Positions 1 through 10,245 of a stretch of 64,000 nucleotides of DNA are shown in pieces (position 1 is the first letter of the stretch; every line of letters begins with the position of its first letter). The notes under the pieces were generated by a model. That model was given only the letters and a program-made list of their open reading frames with translations. It made no database searches and had not been told where the DNA came from. Source of the stretch: Thecaphora thlaspeos (lineage: Eukaryota > Basidiomycota > Ustilaginomycetes > Urocystidales > Glomosporiaceae); the NCBI GenBank assembly GCA_900291925.1, contig UWYS01000019.1:310001-374000 (forward strand). The letters run 5' to 3'. The translations under genes and the position numbers were made by a program.

Positions 1-1404
1 GTCGTCGTCGGTCAGCGCGAGGCTGCCGCTGCCGAAGGGCGCAAATGACGACGAGCGGGTCCGACCACTGATCGCCTCGTCGGCCGCGTTCCTCGACGGC
101 GCCATGAAGCCGGTGCTTCGGCCGACCTCAAAGCCCACCGCTCTGCGCTGGCCGCCAAACGCGCTGCCGGCGTCGAGCGTCAGATCACCCGCGATCGAGT
201 GGCGGCGAGACTCAATTCCGGCCGCGGCCTGCGCCTCCGTCGAGTCGGTATAGAACGTCGCCTGTCCGAAGCTTGCCGGCGAGTAGTGGCTGGCGCCGTT
301 CCGGCTTCGGTCACCCGGCGCTCCAGACTGTGATGCCGACGGGTAGAATGAGCCTCGATACTGCGTCGGAACGCCGCTGCTGCCGAACGACACGCCTCGG
401 TCCCTCAGCGAGTCGCTGCCGCCAGGGCGTTCCAGGGAGGCAGCGCCATTGTGAAATGATGACGAGAACGAGAAGCCGCGCTGGACGGCCGACTGAAAGG
501 TCTGCGGAGATGAGCCGGCCCGATACGCCCCAATCGCTCCGAAGCCTTCGCCGCCACCACCGACCCCGCCAGGCGTAGCGTCCCGCTCCCAAATGGAGCG
601 CGCCGGGACCGAAGGGCCGATCCGCATCGTCGATAGCGAGGGAAACGAGTCGCCGTCATCAAAGTTCGAGCCGGACCCGTGCAGCGCTAGAGCCGCCGCG
701 CTCGATGTCGAGCGGTGGCGCGACGATCGAAACTGGCCCTCCTGGTGCTGGGCCCACCTAGATGACGCCTGCCTCGGATCGGCTGCAAATGCGAAGCTAG
801 CATCAGCCAACAGCGGCGCTGACATAAGGCCGAGGTGGTCGGAGGCGGAGGCGGAGACGCCGTTCTGGTACTCCTCGTGCATCGTGGCGAGCGCTTGTCC
901 GGCCCTGGCAGACGGTGTCGGGTCCCTCGCGCTGGCGGCAGCGGTGGCAGACGGGAGGCCGGAAGCTAGGAGTGGGCGATCTATGCTCTGGGTCTGGACG
1001 GCCGAAGGCGAGAGAGGCGGAGCTGGGCTGTGGCTCAAGCTGCCCGTGTTCACCGACAGACTTCGCCTCTCAACTGTCAGCCTGGGCTGCCCGTTGCCAC
1101 TTGCAGCCTGCGTCGTCGCAACAGCCGCTTCAGTGGCCTTGTTGCCGGCACCCTGTGCCGCCGGCGAAGTCGTTCGAGTTCGCTGGCCCGGCTGAGGCCT
1201 GGCGTCTACGCCATGGCCGCCGCCGTCGTTGTTGTGCTGCGGCTGCTCCTTTGCAGCCTGCGCAGATGGTGCTTTGTCAGGCGCAGAAGATGTCTGTGCG
1301 ACCGCTCCGCGATCCGTTGTGGAGGCCGAGACCGACTGCAGAGGCGAAGGGGAATGCGACGGCGACGCTTGGCACGATCGGTGTGCAGGTGACGGCGTCG
1401 ACAT
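1..1404 (-). CDS. Ser/Ala-rich low-complexity protein, N-terminal part, runs off the left edge
   Basis: Reading the minus strand from the ATG at 1404-1402 gives 468 codons without a stop, continuing past the window edge. The protein is rich in Ser, Ala, Pro, Gln and Gly, with phosphosite-like patches such as RRSWSV (just upstream in frame) and SRRHSIAGDL near the edge. The same frame stays open upstream to about 1694, where a pyrimidine tract followed by CAG looks like a splice acceptor, so the true start may lie in an earlier exon. No catalytic domain is visible in this part. SRRHSI-like patches occur in fungal RNA-binding and signalling proteins, but that is too weak to name a family. The long open frame, with third positions behaving like the real genes nearby, is the main support. 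Confidence 0.6.
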   Translation of the reverse strand, partial: MSTPSPAHRSCQASPSHSPSPLQSVSASTTDRGAVAQTSSAPDKAPSAQAAKEQPQHNNDGGGHGVDARPQPGQRTRTTSPAAQGAGNKATEAAVATTQAASGNGQPRLTVERRSLSVNTGSLSHSPAPPLSPSAVQTQSIDRPLLASGLPSATAAASARDPTPSARAGQALATMHEEYQNGVSASASDHLGLMSAPLLADASFAFAADPRQASSRWAQHQEGQFRSSRHRSTSSAAALALHGSGSNFDDGDSFPSLSTMRIGPSVPARSIWERDATPGGVGGGGEGFGAIGAYRAGSSPQTFQSAVQRGFSFSSSFHNGAASLERPGGSDSLRDRGVSFGSSGVPTQYRGSFYPSASQSGAPGDRSRNGASHYSPASFGQATFYTDSTEAQAAAGIESRRHSIAGDLTLDAGSAFGGQRRAVGFEVGRSTGFMAPSRNAADEAISGRTRSSSFAPFGSGSLALTDDD

Positions 1405-1694
1405 GCTTGATACTGACCAAGAGCGGCGTCCGGACAGGAGATCAGGCCGGTAGGTCAATGAGCTGTTGCCGGCGGCTCCGATCTGCAGTGTTGGCCCGAG
1501 TTGCGCGGTCCGGCTGGCGGAAGACGAGCGGGCCGATGCTGCTGCTGCTGCTGCTACCGGTGCTGCTGAGGCTGGGACAGGTCGGCGATCGCTTGCCGGA
1601 GATGCAGTCTTCCCGGATCGTCTCTTCGCTCTAAGCTGAGGGCGCTGAGGACGGTGTGATGGAGGCCGGACGACAACGGCAGCTGTTATTTCGC

Positions 1695-2018
1695 CTGGAA
1701 GAGGGAGGAAAAGGGGCCTGTTCGTGGTGTGGAGCCCGGATCGTCGAAGACAGACTGAGGCAATCAGTGCCTTGTGGCTGGCATGAAGGATGCGAACGCA
1801 GAGGCAGAGGCGTCGGCCCTCGTCGAGAGGTCTTATAGCCCCACTTGAAGCTAGGTGACTGCAGGACCTGGTCGACCGCTTACCCGCAGGCGGGGCGATC
1901 TAGGCTGACAGGTCGCGGGTTGGCCGTCGGAGGAGAGGTGCACGGTGCGTGCGTCTGCGGAGGAGGGGTCTAAGCGGGAAAGCTTTGCGTCTGAGTCAAG
2001 CTCACCTCTTTATAGCCT
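1695..2018 (-). promoter_or_regulatory. Candidate 5' leader intron and TATA-like box of the left-edge gene
   Basis: On the minus strand a CTATAAAG motif (about 2008-2016) lies upstream of a possible leader intron, with a GTAAGC donor at 1883 and a CCAG acceptor at 1695 behind a strong pyrimidine tract. If real, transcription of the left-edge gene starts near 1990 and translation in the second exon. This rests on motif reading only. Confidence 0.3.
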
Positions 2019-5000
2019 TCGAAGATCTGGCAATCAGGGAAGGGATCGTCTGCGCTAGTCGCAAGCGAGGCCTGCGGGGCGCATCCGACACAGCGGCAAT
2101 GCCGGGCGAAGAAGAGGCCGTAGCGAGTTTTAAGGTTGCGCAAAGAGCCGTATGCGAGTCAACCAGGCAGGCAGAGGTGGGAGTGGCGACGCGGCAGCAG
2201 TAGTGATGGTGCGTTGTTGGAGTGAGCCAAAACAATGCCGGGTAGTCGAGGTGAGACGACAGGCAAATAGACGGGGCAGTGCCAACCGACACCACCACAT
2301 TTTGCGATCGCAGGGAGCAGACCCAGGGTTGCGGGTCGACGTTGCGGTCGTTATGAAGCGAGACGGTGGCGTCAATATGAGCCAAGGACGTGGATCGAGC
2401 CAAGCAGCGATTAATAGACCGGTGGAAGGAAGAGGTCAAGAGAAGTAGTAAGGGGGAGAAAGCAGGCAGAGGCCGTCAGTCTTCGTTTGCCACAATTGGC
2501 TCGAACCTTGATCTCGAAAAAAGCGAGCTGAGCAGCAGGTGGGCGCAATGTCCAGCCAGCCGGCTCGACCGCCCAACCACCTACTACCTCGATCCGAAGC
2601 TCCAAGCCGCACCATTGCTCCCGAAGAGCATCTAGCCAGCTGCAAGATACCGCAGGCGAGCAACCGACAACCCATCTTTTGCCGCCGCCGCGGCGACACG
2701 GGAAAGCACCAGCAATTTCATTTCGACCCTTCGCGGTATCGGCCTGCAAAAACCGGGCGGTCTACGGATAGACGGAACTTACGAGAGGGTCCACCGAACC
2801 AACTTGCTGAGAGCAGACAGGAGACCGATACCACGGAAAGCGGGCCGGCCGATGTAGAGAAGCTAGAGTTTTGTAGCGCTAAGGCTTAGGAGGGGCGTCA
2901 CGCTGGCTGGTTCCAGATCTCGAAAGAAAGCGAGAGCTAGCAGACAGGCTAGCCGGGCGCCTCCCAAAGATTGAGATCTGAGTAAGAGACCTCAAGGAGG
3001 CGGAGAAGAAGATGTGAAGGCGAAAGATTAGAAGCTTTTGGCGGCCAATGTCGCTGTGTGGTGTGGTGACCGAGACCGAAGAGAGGAAGAGAGAGGCCGA
3101 ACGGTGGCGTCAGTCGTCGTCAGCTGAATCGGTCTGGGATCAGTTTCGGCGCTGTACGGCGTTCGCCCTGCACCGATTATGCAAAGCAAGCGAGCAGAAA
3201 GGCCAGGCTGCGAACCAAAGCGAGAGGATAGAGCTAGAACGGCTGACGGAGAGGGAGGTGGAGTCGTGGAAATGCCCGGGTCCTCGAGAACAGGCCGTCG
3301 TAGCGGCGAGGGCAGCTGGAACCGCCGAGAGGATCAGAGTGGCAAGGGGCGGGAGAGGCGAAAGGCGGTCGTGGTCGTCGTTGTGGTCGTGGCCGGGAGG
3401 TAAAGAAGGAAGAAGGGAAGGGCCGAAAAAGGGAGGGATAAAGGGGATCGAGGGAAGGGATAGAGTTCGAGCCTAGCCTGCGTCGTCCATGTCTCGCTGC
3501 GAGGGAGGTCGAGTCAGGTCGGGAGGGGCCAGGCAAGGCTTGGCGAAGTTCGGACGATGCCGTTGCCGGCCCTTCGCCGACCGACCGACGGGCCAGCCGG
3601 GCGCTTGCCTCCCTTACACGCCACCCATCGATCCTAGGGCAAGCGTTGGCGAGAAGCCCGCCCTCTCGCCTCGTCGCTCCTGCCTCCTGTTTCCGTAGCT
3701 TGTTTTCACGGCTGACGCAGGCGAGCGCCGGACCATCCGTCTCCTCCCCTGCCCCATCCCTCGCGATCTCGACGATGGACGACGGGCGACGACGAGGATA
3801 TGACGGCGCCTCCACTACGCCAGGGAGCATCATGGCCAGACAGGCAGCCATCGCCCGCCGGCCTCGCCTGCTCGCCGCTGCCCTTCCCAGGCAAGCCCTG
3901 CTCTGCTTGCTGCTGACAACACGCGGTCAAGCCGAAAGGGGCGTCCTTGCGGCCTGTTGCTTGTCGCCCCGGCCTTCCCACCCCATACATTTATTTTCCC
4001 ACCGCGATGCTCAGCCTTCCCGGACGTCCAGCGAGCGCCGCCCTCGCCGCCACCTTTCGACGAGCTGAGGGGAGCCGGTTAACCGCTTAGCTGGCTCGTC
4101 TGCCGGTTCTGGCCGATCTCCATCCCGTCACTTGCGAGGCGGCGTGGGAACAGGCGACGCAGAGCCTCGGCCTCGCGCGTCTCTATCCCTATCGTTGTCC
4201 TTTTGGCCCACGGAAACAAGGTCGGCGAGACGGGCTGGGCCAGGTCCAGGCCGGCAGCGGTGCGGGCGCGAGCGCAGTAGTCATCGACGTGGGGTCAATC
4301 GTATGCGGACCGCCACCGAGCCAGAGGCGTCCACTTTTCACGGTACGCCGCCATCGCTGGCGACGATCGCAGGTTAGCGGGGCCTCCATCGGGCCGGAGC
4401 GGCCAAACCTGGCTCGGCCACCGCGTTGCGCCGGCGCTTCCTTTCGGCGGCTGCTCCCTGCTTGGCTTAGCTCGGACGGGTGAGGAGGCGGGGATCGCGC
4501 CCTGCCTGCTCTGCTTCTTGCCAGGGAAGGCCTGGCTTCCTTCCGCTCGACCATCATGTGCAACGGCCAGCTTCATCCGTCACAGACCACCCCTGGCTAC
4601 GTAGCTGGTCGCCTCCGACGCCGGGCCTCTTTTCCGGCTGCAAGCTGTTCGTCCACTCCCGCCACAATGTCGTAGCCGCCTCTGCCTCGGCCTCCATCAG
4701 GTTTCCTTCCGCCACTGACTCGCTCGCCTGCTCGTCCGGCTCGGCCAAGATCGTGTCCTCGACTTCGACTTTGACTTCGACCTCGACCTCGACCTCAACC
4801 AGCGCCGTTTCGCAAGGTGAGTGAGCTAGAGTATATTGGCCTCGCGGCGGCAGGCAGCCTTCTTCGGCTGGCGCCCCCGCGACGAAGTCCAAAGCACCGA
4901 CGAAGACCTTTCTTCTTCCGTAGAGCCTACGCACAGCAAGCTGACCATCCTTTCCCTCTCCTCTGCTTCGCAACACCGACCAGCCGATCCGAGGGCCAGG

Positions 5001-5669
5001 CTGCAATTCTAAGACTTCCTTTCTGTCTCTACTCACGAGGTATAAGGTCGGAAAAGTCCCCAACTTTGGTGTTGGATCTCTCTCCCTCTTCACGCTCGGC
5101 CGTGGGTCAGCTTGACTGATCAGACCTTCCGACTTCAGGTCCACGTACGCCGATGCTAGGTGCTCCAGCCGGATACGATGCGTTTCGAGGGAGATGCTCG
5201 TCCTCTGATGGAGATGCGTGGGGCGACAGTTCCGGTGCAACGGCGTTGGATACAAGTGTGCTGCAAGGCCGCAGGAAACGATCGACTGCGAGGGATCCAG
5301 GACGGTCTATTTGATGGGCGTACCGACCCTGATTTCCGAGTAGTTGGAACGTGCGTGGACGACGAGCGAGGTGAGTCTACCGCTTCTGCAAGGTCTACGT
5401 GTCTATGTCCGGTCTGGAAGAGGTGGGGTCGTCGAGAGCGTGGGCGTGCGAGGTGGCGATCCGCTCGGAAGGACTCTGTTGGAAGGAGGTGCCAAAGAGT
5501 GACCGCTTCGAAAGACGAAGCTCTATGCGTGAAGGAAGCAGATAAGAAGGTGGAAATGGAGGCGAAAAGGGGGTGATGGGCGGGGGGGGATGAAAGCCGG
5601 CCAAGTAGCTCTTATCCGTTGTGGAGCCTCACCTGACGTCCATCGCCCTCTCTGTCTGTCTGTCAGAGT
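2019..5669. other. Long stretch with no supported gene
   Basis: Both strands carry only short frames interrupted by stops, with no domain, signal peptide or plausible exon series. The longest minus frame (4554-5255) is an artefact-like run driven by a Glu/Val-coding hexamer repeat near 4757-4800. A GGTGAGTGAG donor-like site at 4815 (plus) could end an untranslated exon. The length suggests a large regulatory region or decayed sequence, but nothing specific can be assigned. Confidence 0.4.
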
Positions 5670-6728
5670 CTATCTGTCTCTGTCTCCTTCCACGGACTCG
5701 ACTGCTGCAACCGCCCGAACAAGTTGGCGACCGTCAGCACCAAGCGAGAGGCATGCTTGGTTTCCACCTCGCCTGTGAAGGAATTCATGCTCGCGAATGC
5801 TGCTCTCTTGGAGAAAGGCGGTCTCGATTTCGGACGCACCAAAGGACCCAGGACGCCGCTTCCCGCAAAGACCGACCGAGCACCAATCCCGAACGGTCCC
5901 ACGGAGCGCACCATCTGCTACAGGATAGTACACTGTACCGGCTTGTGACCCTTTTGGCGTCTCTTCGCGCGGTGAATTCCCTCCTCCGAAGAAAGTCCAA
6001 ACAAGTCGACGTCGACGGGATCCCTGGAGTTTGCGCGTGATCCTCGACGCTTCCTCGTCACCAACCACCGACGACGAATCCTCGGAAGACGCCCGAACCA
6101 ACTATTGAAGAAGGCTTTGCTGCGTCTTGCCTTCAGGGTCCCCGCGCTGCATGAGAAGCAGGCCGAAAGCTCGCTCAGTTGTCTCACTTCTTTCAAAACG
6201 GCCGTACGCGCTTCTGCTTGCTTCTGTCTTCCACGGCCAACTCTGTCCGGCATCGTCACATATGAGGACGGATGGCCATCGAGAACAACGTAAAAATTGT
6301 CGCCTTGCTCGACTTGCACACATCTCCAAGGCTGCTTGCAGGCCCCAGGCCCTGCATCTCTCTTTTCGAGGACTTCGGTATCCGTCAACTTCAATGGGAC
6401 TTACGCCACCAAGGTCGATCCTCGAAATGAGGCCGTGGGCTGACCCTGGAGTGCCATGCTGATAGCGATGATGGGCACGTCTACCGAGCGCGCGAGCCAC
6501 ATCAGGGTTCGTCAGGTAGAGCAGCCTTCGGCCCCAGCTGAAGGCGACAAGGACGTCCATCCCGCGCTGCCACGTGACGCAAAACTGAGGCACCACAAGC
6601 TCCTGCTGTATGCCCCGCGAACCCCGATTTCGCCGCGAGTGTGTGGATCGGTTGGGTCGACGGTGGCGAGCGGTAAACGGTTTAAGTAAGTGCAGCGCAC
6701 CTTCCTCTCCCCACTCTATCAACGACAT
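5670..6728 (-). CDS. Putative three-exon gene of unknown function
   Basis: Three minus-strand segments join in one frame across clean splice signals: exon 1 6728-6405 (ATG, MSLIEWGEEG), intron with GTAAGT donor at 6404 and CAG acceptor at 6332, exon 2 6331-6188, intron with GTGAGA donor and TAG acceptor at 6102, exon 3 6101-5670. Both introns are phase 0 and 73-86 nt, the local norm. The product would be 299 aa with a protein-like stretch DNFYVVLDGHPSSYVTMPDR in exon 2 and an acidic-to-basic tail. I recognise no family, signal peptide or membrane segment. The start is uncertain because the exon 1 frame stays open upstream to 7334, overlapping the neighbouring gene. It could be a decayed gene. 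Confidence 0.4.
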
Positions 6729-7281
6729 CTGGAAGAATGAACGTTCCCAAGTGCTGCGCTCAACCGCTGGCAGTCGCGGGCGACGATTCGAGTCGACGAT
6801 GCCGTGGCTGAACTCAAATAATAACATATGAGCACGTTCACTCTCGCAGGCGCAAAATCTGATCTGATCGAGCGTGGCGACACTTACACGACGATCTTCC
6901 ACGATGGCGATAGGGAAAAAGGAATCGATTCTGCGCGACGCTGCGCCGGAGCACGGCCAACACAATGGACAAAGTCTCTGAAAACACGACGGGTAGTGTG
7001 GGTCATTTGCAATAGATGGCCAGCATCGTTGTTCGCAGCCCACTGCGAAAGACACGAAGACAGACGAAGACGTCGAGAGAGGGAAAAGCCGGAGATAGGC
7101 GGCAGGGACTGGAACCAGAGATGGAAAGCAGAGGTAGCAAGGAGAGACGTGAGAAGGATGCTCAGCTTGACCAGACGGCGCCGACGGCAACGAGGAGCTC
7201 AAAGGAACAAGTTCAAGACGCCGCTTTGATCGCAATGCGGCTCGAACGGTCAGCGACATCGTATACCACCCATCAAGCCTT

Positions 7282-8170
7282 TCAGCGGTCATCTGTTCCA
7301 CCCCCATATTGGCTGGAACCGCTGCCTGGACCACCTCCGACTCCGCTACCGCTTACGCCACCTGTTTTGCCACCTAGTTCGCCACCTGTCTGGGAATCTG
7401 TTCCGCCATCTGTGCTACCTTCCGTGCAATTTTCCGTACCACCACCCATTCCGCCACCTGTCTCCCCACCTGTTCCGCCACCCGTCTCGCCACCTGCTCC
7501 GCCACCTGTCTCTCTACCTAGTTCGCTGCCAGTTTCGCCACCCGTCCCAATTTCCGTCTTATCTTCCGTGCCACTGGCGGTACCTCCTGCCAATCCACCG
7601 TCGGTGTCCTCTGCCGTTCCACCAGCCGTTCCACCTGAAACGCCACTGCCTTCGACCGTTGCAGAGGTGCTCCGAGTAGCATCGTTTCCGGAAGTGTCTC
7701 CGTCACCGCCGAGACCGGGAAAGCCACTGTTTCCTCCCAAAAGTCCGCTCAAGATGCTCGTCGGATCTCGAAGCCCGCCGCTTCCGCCACCCAATCCTGC
7801 AAGACCCCCACCGTTGCCCAGCAGGCTGGTGAGGCCTCCGCCCGCACCACTTGCACCACTCGCGCCGCCCGCACCTCCCAATCCGGGCAGACCACCTCCG
7901 CCTCCCATCAAATTCGTCAGACTCCCACCACCTCCGCCTCCCGTGCCGTGCAGACCGCCGCCCATCATCATCAGTAAGTGACGAGGCTTGAGGTGCAAAG
8001 CGGTTGTGCCGTCGGTCCTTCGGCTTGGTGCGACCGAACGCTTGTCTTTGCCATGGCGAGGAGGACGGGGAGCGGTGTGCGCGTAGGCGTTCGCGTGGAG
8101 ACAGAAGATCACCAACACAATGGCGTACAGGGCTATCTTGATACAAAGTTTAATCTCTGTGAGGGGATTG
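7282..8170 (-). CDS. Glycine-rich secreted-type protein with degenerate TGGET repeats
   Basis: The minus frame encodes a hydrophobic segment typical of a signal peptide (ALYAIVLVIFCLHANAYA), then a basic patch, then a long Gly-rich body: a GGGLGGLGG-type part followed by many imperfect copies of a TGGET/TGGGT pentapeptide to the stop at 7282. Such proteins in fungi are usually secreted or wall-associated; that is inference. No ATG precedes the hydrophobic segment in this frame. A CACAG acceptor just upstream (about 8160) suggests that the start codon is in a separate 5' exon I could not place. Otherwise the gene has lost its start. The codon pattern on the opposite strand gives a Pro-rich frame, which I take to be the shadow. 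Confidence 0.45.
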
Positions 8171-8621
8171 AATCTAAAGAGGTAGCAGTGGAAAGTGTGC
8201 CACAGGCCTCCGGGGCGTGGTCTGGGATTGAACGCGAGAAAGGCAGGGATGTATCGAGGGGAAGGGCAAAGATCAACTTTGGCTCTTGTGTAGTGATTTG
8301 GAAAGATGCTAAGAGCTCGAAGAACAGGTTCGACTACAGGAGGAGGACGCAATGAAGTGGAATGGAACAAATTGAGAAGGTGGAATGTCTGCTAGCCCGA
8401 GTCGGCCTCTTTACATCTGGCCTGCCGTTAGTACCATTCTAGGGGCTGGCCGAGGTCGCTAGGTAGCAGAAGCGTCCCGACAGTCGCCAGCCAAGGCTTG
8501 CACCGCTGACCTTTCATTTATCCATCCCGCATGTAACTTTGAGCGCCCACGGCGGACAGCCGAACGCCGTACCCGGGCGGGTCGTTAGCAGTAACGCCCA
8601 GAGCCTGGCCGCGTTGTCCCC

Positions 8622-8821
8622 GTGACATCGAGTAAGCCTTTGGCGCTGTTGCTGTTGCTGATACTTTCCGCTTTTGGCCAGTGCAGCTCTCACCCGGTCT
8701 GGTTACAGGCTCAGCAGCCGAAAATATCGCGGCAAGGAGGCTCCCACGACGCTTGCCGCCCCAATATAAGGGCACCACAACGATCGATGGGCAACGGAGG
8801 GTGTTGTTTCGACCTCGCAAA
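8622..8821 (+). CDS. Candidate first exon encoding a signal peptide
   Basis: An ATG at 8622 opens with SKPLALLLLLILSAFGQC, an almost ideal eukaryotic signal peptide (basic n-region, Leu-rich core, small residues at the cleavage site). The frame runs to a perfect AAA|GTAAGT donor at 8822. It may be the first exon of the damaged gene whose conserved part follows at 9176-9741 on the same strand, but the phases do not join directly, so an exon in between or further decay must be assumed. The linkage is inference. Confidence 0.35.
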
Positions 8822-9175
8822 GTAAGTAGGCAGGACGTAGGCAAAGGGGGGACAAGGAAGCGGTCTAAATTAGGTTGTCGTCGCCCAACGTGTTGCTCTC
8901 GGACGCCTCGGCGGAGAGGCGTGTCGCAAGGCTGAATTTAATGCATTAAGATAGCGCCTTTTTTACGGGGCGGTATCATCATGCCTGTTGGTAATGACGG
9001 CAACGCTGCAGCGGGTCCTTTGGGGTTTCGAAGGCAGGCATTCGAAGCGTCAGGCACCCGACGGCTTCAGGATCTCGTATCGAACCCAAGCGACATGTGG
9101 CGACACGCTGCCTCGCAACTCGTTACGTCCCGCCACTCCCGATTCACTCGTCGATTTTTCATCAAGCGGGCCTAA

Positions 9176-9741
9176 GCAGCCCCTACATACAACCCTGACT
9201 GGCGCTCTGGCCTCCGCGCATACAGCGCCGACTCTCTGGACGTGTACGACGTCTCGGACACCATCAAGAAGGCTCTCGACTTCTCTCTCTACTCGTCGGA
9301 CAGCAAGGACCTCTTTCGGATCCTGATGGACGCGTATCAGGTCACCCCTGGGACGGTGGTAGAGCACCTTTCGACGTCGGCCGAGGCCAGGACGGTTCTC
9401 ATCTCGGACAGCAATACTGCTCAGCTGGTCAAGTGGTACAAGCACATCGACTCAGTGAAGCCCCAACAGATTGCCATCGGGTCAAACGTGACTCTGATCG
9501 TCATCCAGGCAATCAGGACAAGGTACACCGTGGGTTCTTTCAGGGCCCGATGGGCACGTCTTTCACCTTCTGCCCTCCCGGCCGGGTCCCACCGACTTCG
9601 CCGTACCTGTGTCTGCTAGATGACGACGAAACGGTGGAAAGCTCTTCCACATTTGGGGATTGTTGGTAAAGCGCCGAGGACAACAGCGCTGAGAGTTACG
9701 AGGAAGACGACCTCTACGACCGCTACTACTCTGACGAATAG
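9176..9741 (+). pseudogene. Damaged copy A of an unknown two-copy family
   Basis: From a likely acceptor (AAGCAG at 9179) the plus strand reads a coherent protein containing DWRSGLRAYSADSLDVYDVS and LFRILMDAYQVTPGTVVEHL. It aligns along its length with the minus-strand segment at 22931-23460 (about 35-40 percent identical by eye over roughly 90 residues). Copy A has a one-base deletion right after the residues RTRYTVG (near 9542). The homologous protein then continues in another frame (TSFTFCPPGRVPPTS) to a TAA at 9667-9669, and an acidic tail follows in frame to TAG at 9739. No family is recognised. If the 8622 exon belongs to it, the ancestor was secreted. Confidence 0.55.
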
Positions 9742-10245
9742 TCATGTCGTCTCCAACACTACCGCGAGTGAGCCCGCAGCATCGATGCCACTTTCTCTCC
9801 CTTCTAGTCCAGCTCGACCTCCCTTTTCACCCTTCCTCCAGGTTGCTGAGTCCCAGATCCCTGAATCGATCCAAGAAACCTTTCCCTCATTGCAAGTCTG
9901 GGGGGGGGGTCCGAAGCTGGCTGTGCTCTCTCTGTCCACAGCTAGAACGCCGACAGAGGCTGGAAACATGGCCAGATCGCTTCTGCGCCAGAATCCAGCA
10001 TGATGTGCCTGCTCTCTGTCAAGGGGCCAAGACATTTGGCTCGCCTTCTCTCATCTCTTGATGGCCCAAAGAGGCATTCACACGACCCTACGTCGCCGTG
10101 TCCTCTTTCCGCGCGTCCGCCATTTCTGACAGCAGCAGGCTCTCTCACCTCTACATTTCTTCACTCGCACGCATTCGACCACTCCTGCTCCTGCTCCTGC
10201 TCCTTGTGCTCCTCCTTCTCGACTTCCACCACCACCACCACCACC

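Noticed and set aside
4554..5255. 233-codon minus frame with a VEVEVEV stretch
   Set aside because: Driven by a short hexamer repeat; the rest is composition-biased and has no family resemblance.
6102..7334. 410-codon minus frame taken as one intact gene
   Set aside because: It overlaps the glycine-rich gene at its 5' end, and a GTAAGT donor at 6404 lies inside it. The spliced three-exon reading gives a more coherent product.
8160..8235. GATTGAA boxes resembling tRNA T-loops on the minus strand
   Set aside because: The flanking bases do not pair as a T-stem and no A-box or acceptor stem is found at the right distance. I found no tRNA in the window.
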